NCBI GenBank assembly: GCA_001516045.1
Contig: LOEW01000150.1
Coordinates: 1-50,935 of the forward strand
Direction of reading: 5' to 3'
Length of the DNA stretch: 50,935 bases
Source of the DNA: Desulfosporosinus sp. BRH_c37
GTDB lineage: Bacteria; Bacillota; Desulfitobacteriia; Desulfitobacteriales; Desulfitobacteriaceae
The notes under the pieces are model-generated. The model saw nothing but the letters and a program-made list of their open reading frames with translations. It ran no database searches and had not been told where the DNA came from. A program made the translations under genes and the position numbers. Positions 50,360 through 50,935 of the stretch are shown piece by piece. Numbering within the stretch: position 1 is the first letter of the stretch; each line of letters begins with the position of its first letter.

Positions 50360-50599
50360 TTACCCTTGCGGAGGATCATAAAGGTCATCGGTGGTTGTTT
50401 CGATGACCTTTATATCCTTTACCCCTGTAAGGGTGCCGTTTGTGGTGAGGAATATCCCGCCGGTGATAAGCAAGTTCATGACGTCCATGGCTTCGGCCAG
50501 CTGAATATCCTGCCGCGGTTGCGGAACCGTTAGGGAAAACGTGTTCCCTCCGGTGGTTGTGAAGGTTAATCTTGCTGTTCTGTTGGTGGTCACAGCCAA
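50360..50599 (-). CDS. DUF2922 family protein
   Basis: Small Firmicutes protein of unknown function, usually paired with DUF1659. The reading from TTG 50599 (79 aa, behind AAAGGAGGTGATTAAA) contains TARLTFTTTGGNTFSLTVPQ and ends ETTTDDLYDPPQG, the family end motif. Lies 38 bp after the DUF1659 gene. This segment is noticeably more GC-rich than the 45-49 kb region. Confidence 0.88.
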   Translation of the reverse strand: MAVTTNRTARLTFTTTGGNTFSLTVPQPRQDIQLAEAMDVMNLLITGGIFLTTNGTLTGVKDIKVIETTTDDLYDPPQG

Positions 50600-50637
50600 T
50601 TTAATCACCTCCTTTAGGCCTGAAATTACCCTCTGGT

Positions 50638-50865
50638 TTACTCCTCGTTTGTTAATTCATCCGTTCTTCTGAAGTAAACGTCGAGCAGGGTGTATTCCGA
50701 GAGGCTGAAGATGGCGTAAGCCGCGTCATAGACAGCTTGATCCGAGGCATTGTAGACAATACTGTTAAGGGTTCGCTGGCTGGTTATCGGAGCGCCGGCG
50801 GGGCTGAGTCCGGTCTGATAAACCAATACCAGAGCCGCGCCGGATGGTGCTGAAACAACGGCCAT
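50638..50865 (-). CDS. DUF1659 family protein
   Basis: 75 residues from ATG 50865, preceded by AAGGAGACGATTGGA. MAVVSAPSGAALVLVYQTGL and RTLNSIVYNASDQAVYDAAY fit DUF1659, a small family always found beside DUF2922. Function unknown; upstream DNA continues beyond the window. Confidence 0.88.
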   Translation of the reverse strand: MAVVSAPSGAALVLVYQTGLSPAGAPITSQRTLNSIVYNASDQAVYDAAYAIFSLSEYTLLDVYFRRTDELTNEE

Positions 50866-50935
50866 TCCAATCGTCTCCTTTCTCTTTATTGGACAGCTTA
50901 CGGCTGTCTGGTACATACTATGCTGTGCTTGTCCA

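Overview
The window reads as a chromosomal stretch of a low-to-moderate GC, endospore-forming Clostridia bacterium, most like the Desulfitobacterium/Desulfosporosinus group (Peptococcaceae sensu lato). Support: an alpha/beta-type small acid-soluble spore protein, a SpoVB-like flippase, many TTG/GTG starts behind strong GGAGG sites, a fused CoA-dehydratase-activase protein, an FmdE-family protein, and Firmicutes-only families such as DUF4264, YkuS, TIGR04086, DUF1659 and DUF2922. The genus is an inference from gene content; no rRNA is present.

Region 1 (1 to about 12,430) is the integrase-proximal end of a prophage or phage-like island. The early genes run on the minus strand: an XRE regulator, a crowd of small proteins (several zinc ribbons), a PcfK/AcrIIA9-like protein beside PcfJ, a DUF3102 protein, a DnaD-like replication protein and SSB. 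A lysogeny switch (Cro-like DUF739 and excisionase leftward, S24-type repressor and tyrosine integrase rightward) sits at 9.6-12.3 kb. The right end is a 3' fragment of a tRNA-Trp gene, so the intact tRNA and the other prophage end should lie left of the window.

Region 2 (12.4-15.8 kb) is an accessory stretch next to the attachment site: an SOS-box-controlled small gene, a 31-residue cationic peptide gene, small unknown proteins, YopX- and YjcQ-family proteins and a frameshifted ribbon-helix-helix gene. It looks like the remains of older mobile DNA.

Region 3 (15.8-45 kb) is mostly core genome: the giant activase-related protein with a TetR regulator, an EF-G paralogue, isoaspartyl dipeptidase, SpoVB, SASP, a queuosine/folate operon (queD, DUF366, queE, folE, DUF4264, surE), a TPR protein, a Fur-family regulator, an RlmI-like methyltransferase, YkuS, a membrane M28 peptidase, a phospholipase-D-like lipoprotein, a histidine phosphatase, panB, an FmdE-family protein, lgt and a long FtsA-like protein. 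Palindromic dispersed repeats lie at 30.2 and 36.8 kb.

Region 4 (45-51 kb) is repeat-rich and partly decayed: an inverted-repeat element, an ATPase fragment attached to an iron-sulfur/DUF3786 gene, a third copy of the dispersed repeat, DUF2695 and DUF202 proteins, a broken glyoxalase-fold gene, an XRE regulator, a stand-alone receiver protein and the DUF2922/DUF1659 pair.

No single large unknown system is evident. The most noteworthy items are a possible anti-Cas9 protein in the prophage, a phage repressor that lacks its expected self-cleavage site, a small phage protein ending like SSB, a cationic micro-gene, DUF366 inside a queuosine operon that lacks queC here, and an intergenic palindromic repeat family.
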